7,587 nt of DNA from Microbacteriaceae bacterium (GTDB lineage Bacteria > Actinomycetota > Actinomycetes > Actinomycetales > Microbacteriaceae), in contig CANGNR010000056.1 of NCBI GenBank assembly GCA_947455385.1, forward strand, positions 1 through 7,587, read 5' to 3'. Below the pieces are notes generated by a model that saw nothing but the letters and a program-made list of their open reading frames with translations, was not told where the DNA came from and did not search any database. Shown here one piece after another: positions 6,464-7,587 of this stretch (position 1 is the stretch's first letter; each line of letters opens with the position of its first letter). Position numbers and translations under genes: made by a program.

Positions 6464-6919
6464 CTAGACCGCGCGCCTGAGAATCGCCACCAGGTCTGGC
6501 GGCCCTACTCGCAACGCGAGCTGTTCGATCTCATCCAGGGCGAACCAACGAAAGTCGAGCACGTCGCGGTGTTCGTCTTTGGTCCAGCCACATTTGTCGA
6601 TCGTGAAATCGTCAGCAACCTGAAGCGCGTAAAAATGCGCGATGCCGGTCTCGTGGTCGCCGGTGACCCAGTCCTGGCGAAACTCCGTGGCACCTAGATA
6701 CTCACCGAGCTCTGACTCTGTGATCTGCAGACCCGTTTCTTCGAACAACTCGCGCACGGCCGCGGCGGCAGGAGACTCGCCAGGGTCGATGCCGCCGCCC
6801 GGAGCAACCCAGCGAGGCGGCAAACCAGACCCTGGATCCCAGTGCGTGAGCATGAGTAGAAACTCATCCTTGCTGTTTTTGAGGGCGACCCTGCCGGTAA
6901 CTCGGTGTCGAATCAACAT
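6464..6919 (-). CDS. NUDIX hydrolase
   Basis: This 151-residue protein has a complete NUDIX box at 42-64: G42, five residues, E48, seven residues, then REL (56-58), EE (60-61), T62, G63, L64. This motif binds divalent metal and cleaves nucleoside diphosphates linked to another group. The segments before it (LLMLTHWDPGSG, PRWVAPGGG) and the C-terminal WFALDEIEQL are typical of small single-domain members such as MutT-like and ADP-ribose-type hydrolases; the substrate cannot be read from the sequence. The ATG overlaps the TGA of the upstream membrane-protein gene by one base (TGATG), with no strong ribosome binding site, so translation is probably coupled. The gene converges on trpD. Confidence 0.92.
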   Translation of the reverse strand: MLIRHRVTGRVALKNSKDEFLLMLTHWDPGSGLPPRWVAPGGGIDPGESPAAAAVRELFEETGLQITESELGEYLGATEFRQDWVTGDHETGIAHFYALQVADDFTIDKCGWTKDEHRDVLDFRWFALDEIEQLALRVGPPDLVAILRRAV

Positions 6920-7542
6920 CAGGCCAGCTCAACATCTCGCTTGGTTGGGTACTTGAAGAACTTGAGCGAGGCCTGCATGAGTGGCCCGATGGCAACCGCA
7001 AAGATGATGGTGCCAAAGCCGACCTGGCCGCCCATCAGCCAGCCGATCAGCAAAACGGTCGCTTCGACTGCCGTGCGGATGATCCACAGCGGGCGCCCCA
7101 TTCTTCGTGAGAGCCCAACCATGAGGCCATCGCGGGGCCCTGAGCCAAGGTTCGACGAAATGTAGAGGCCGGTCGCAAAGGCCACAACGACGATGCCGGC
7201 GACAAACGACAAATACTGGCTGGGCAGGTTTGGCAGCGACGGCAAAAACGGCATGCTTAGGTCGCAAAAGACGCCGATGAAGATGCCGTTCAAGATAGTG
7301 CCGATGCCGAGGGCCTTAACGCCGACGGGAATCCAGCTAACCAGCACCAGCAGGCTCACGACCACGCTCGAGATGCCGAAGCTTAGCCCGGTCTGGACGC
7401 TAATCCCCTGCGCAAAAACGTCCCAGGGTGCGATGCCAATGCTGGCGTGTACCATAAGGGCGATGCCCCAACCATAGATGTAGAGACCGACCATTAAGCG
7501 AGTCAGTTGCTTGAGGGTCTTGAGCGTCATCGGGGGCAGCAT
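6919..7542 (-). CDS. YczE-like integral membrane protein
   Basis: This 207-residue, strongly hydrophobic protein resembles the YczE/YitT-type membrane proteins, whose function is not established. About five or six membrane helices fit. It contains two related halves: IGIAPWDVFAQGIS (35-48) with GIGTILNGIFIG (79-90), and LGSGPRDGLMVGLS (132-145) with GFGTIIFAVAIG (175-186), so it appears to be an internal duplication of about 60 residues. Basic residues cluster at the N-terminus (LKTLKQLTR) and at the C-terminus (LKFFKYPTKR). The ATG at 7542 is preferred because a TAGGCT box lies six bases upstream; a second in-frame ATG at 7530 has no ribosome binding site. It is the first gene of a two-gene unit with the NUDIX gene, overlapping it by one base. 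Confidence 0.8.
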   Translation of the reverse strand: MLPPMTLKTLKQLTRLMVGLYIYGWGIALMVHASIGIAPWDVFAQGISVQTGLSFGISSVVVSLLVLVSWIPVGVKALGIGTILNGIFIGVFCDLSMPFLPSLPNLPSQYLSFVAGIVVVAFATGLYISSNLGSGPRDGLMVGLSRRMGRPLWIIRTAVEATVLLIGWLMGGQVGFGTIIFAVAIGPLMQASLKFFKYPTKRDVELA

Positions 7543-7548
7543 TCGTTC

Positions 7549-7554
7549 AGCCTA
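7549..7554 (-). promoter_or_regulatory. -10 box of a leaderless promoter for the YczE-like gene
   Basis: On the minus strand TAGGCT is followed by six bases (GAACGA) and ATG. The hexamer is identical to that in front of the serine hydrolase. A perfect TTGACA (7555-7560) directly abuts the box, so it cannot serve as its -35. Confidence 0.5.
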
Positions 7555-7560
7555 TGTCAA

Positions 7561-7568
7561 GGGAGAGG
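7561..7568 (+). promoter_or_regulatory. Ribosome binding site of the gene starting at 7573
   Basis: GGGAGAGG lies four bases before an ATG at 7573; its GGAG core is seven bases away, a good spacing. This purine-rich site is the main support for a gene beginning there. Confidence 0.45.
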
Positions 7569-7572
7569 CGCG

Positions 7573-7587
7573 ATGTCTCAGCCAGAC
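7573..7587 (+). CDS. Possible start of a divergent gene, cut by the window edge
   Basis: An ATG followed by four codons (reads MSQPD) reaches the right edge. It has a good ribosome binding site and would be divergent from the YczE-like gene, with 30 bases between the starts. Five codons say nothing about function. Confidence 0.4.

Noticed and set aside
7555..7560. A perfect TTGACA on the minus strand upstream of the YczE-like gene
   Set aside because: It touches the TAGGCT box with no spacer, and no -10-like hexamer lies 16-19 bases downstream of it, so it is not a usable -35.
1..7587. CRISPR array, insertion sequence, prophage or toxin-antitoxin system
   Set aside because: I see no regularly spaced direct repeats, no transposase or integrase, no terminal repeats with target duplications and no small paired genes. 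The gaps are all under 170 bases and the genes are mostly housekeeping.

Overview
The window looks like a chromosomal segment of a high-G+C actinobacterium. The order trpD / ctaE-qcrC-qcrA-qcrB, with trpD divergent from the respiratory operon, is the arrangement known from Mycobacterium and other Actinobacteria. The three-helix Rieske protein, the di-heme QcrC and the five-helix subunit III are all actinobacterial types. The compact spacing, moderate G+C (judged by eye, not computed) and leaderless promoters suggest a small-genome member, possibly Microbacteriaceae. That taxonomic refinement is inference.

Layout. Positions 1-721 (minus): a serine hydrolase of the beta-lactamase/class C PBP family, cut by the left edge and missing the usual N-terminal strands. 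Positions 722-814: a short gap with a strong hairpin terminator. Positions 815-5148 (minus): the ctaE-qcrC-qcrA-qcrB operon, encoding cytochrome c oxidase subunit III and the three subunits of the cytochrome bc1 complex. Positions 5149-5230: an 82-bp divergent promoter region. Positions 5231-6295 (plus): trpD. Positions 6296-6463: a convergent intergenic region with nested inverted repeats. Positions 6464-7542 (minus): a two-gene unit of a YczE-like membrane protein followed by a NUDIX hydrolase, overlapping by one base. At 7573 (plus) a further gene probably begins and runs off the right edge.

The operon makes most of the electron-transfer core of the actinobacterial bc1-aa3 supercomplex: menaquinol is oxidised at QcrB/QcrA, electrons pass through the di-heme QcrC, and CtaE belongs to the oxidase that receives them. 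ctaC, ctaD and ctaF are not in the window. trpD is an unrelated tryptophan-biosynthesis neighbour.

I see no undescribed multi-gene system. The more unusual signals are: a repeated leaderless-promoter layout (TAGNNT, six bases, start codon) at all four minus- or plus-strand transcription unit starts examined; an N-terminally shortened hydrolase that appears to start from such a promoter; a Lys/Ala-rich histone-H1-like tail on QcrB; a Ser in place of the usual Asn in the KHGNR motif of TrpD; and a palindrome between trpD and the NUDIX gene.
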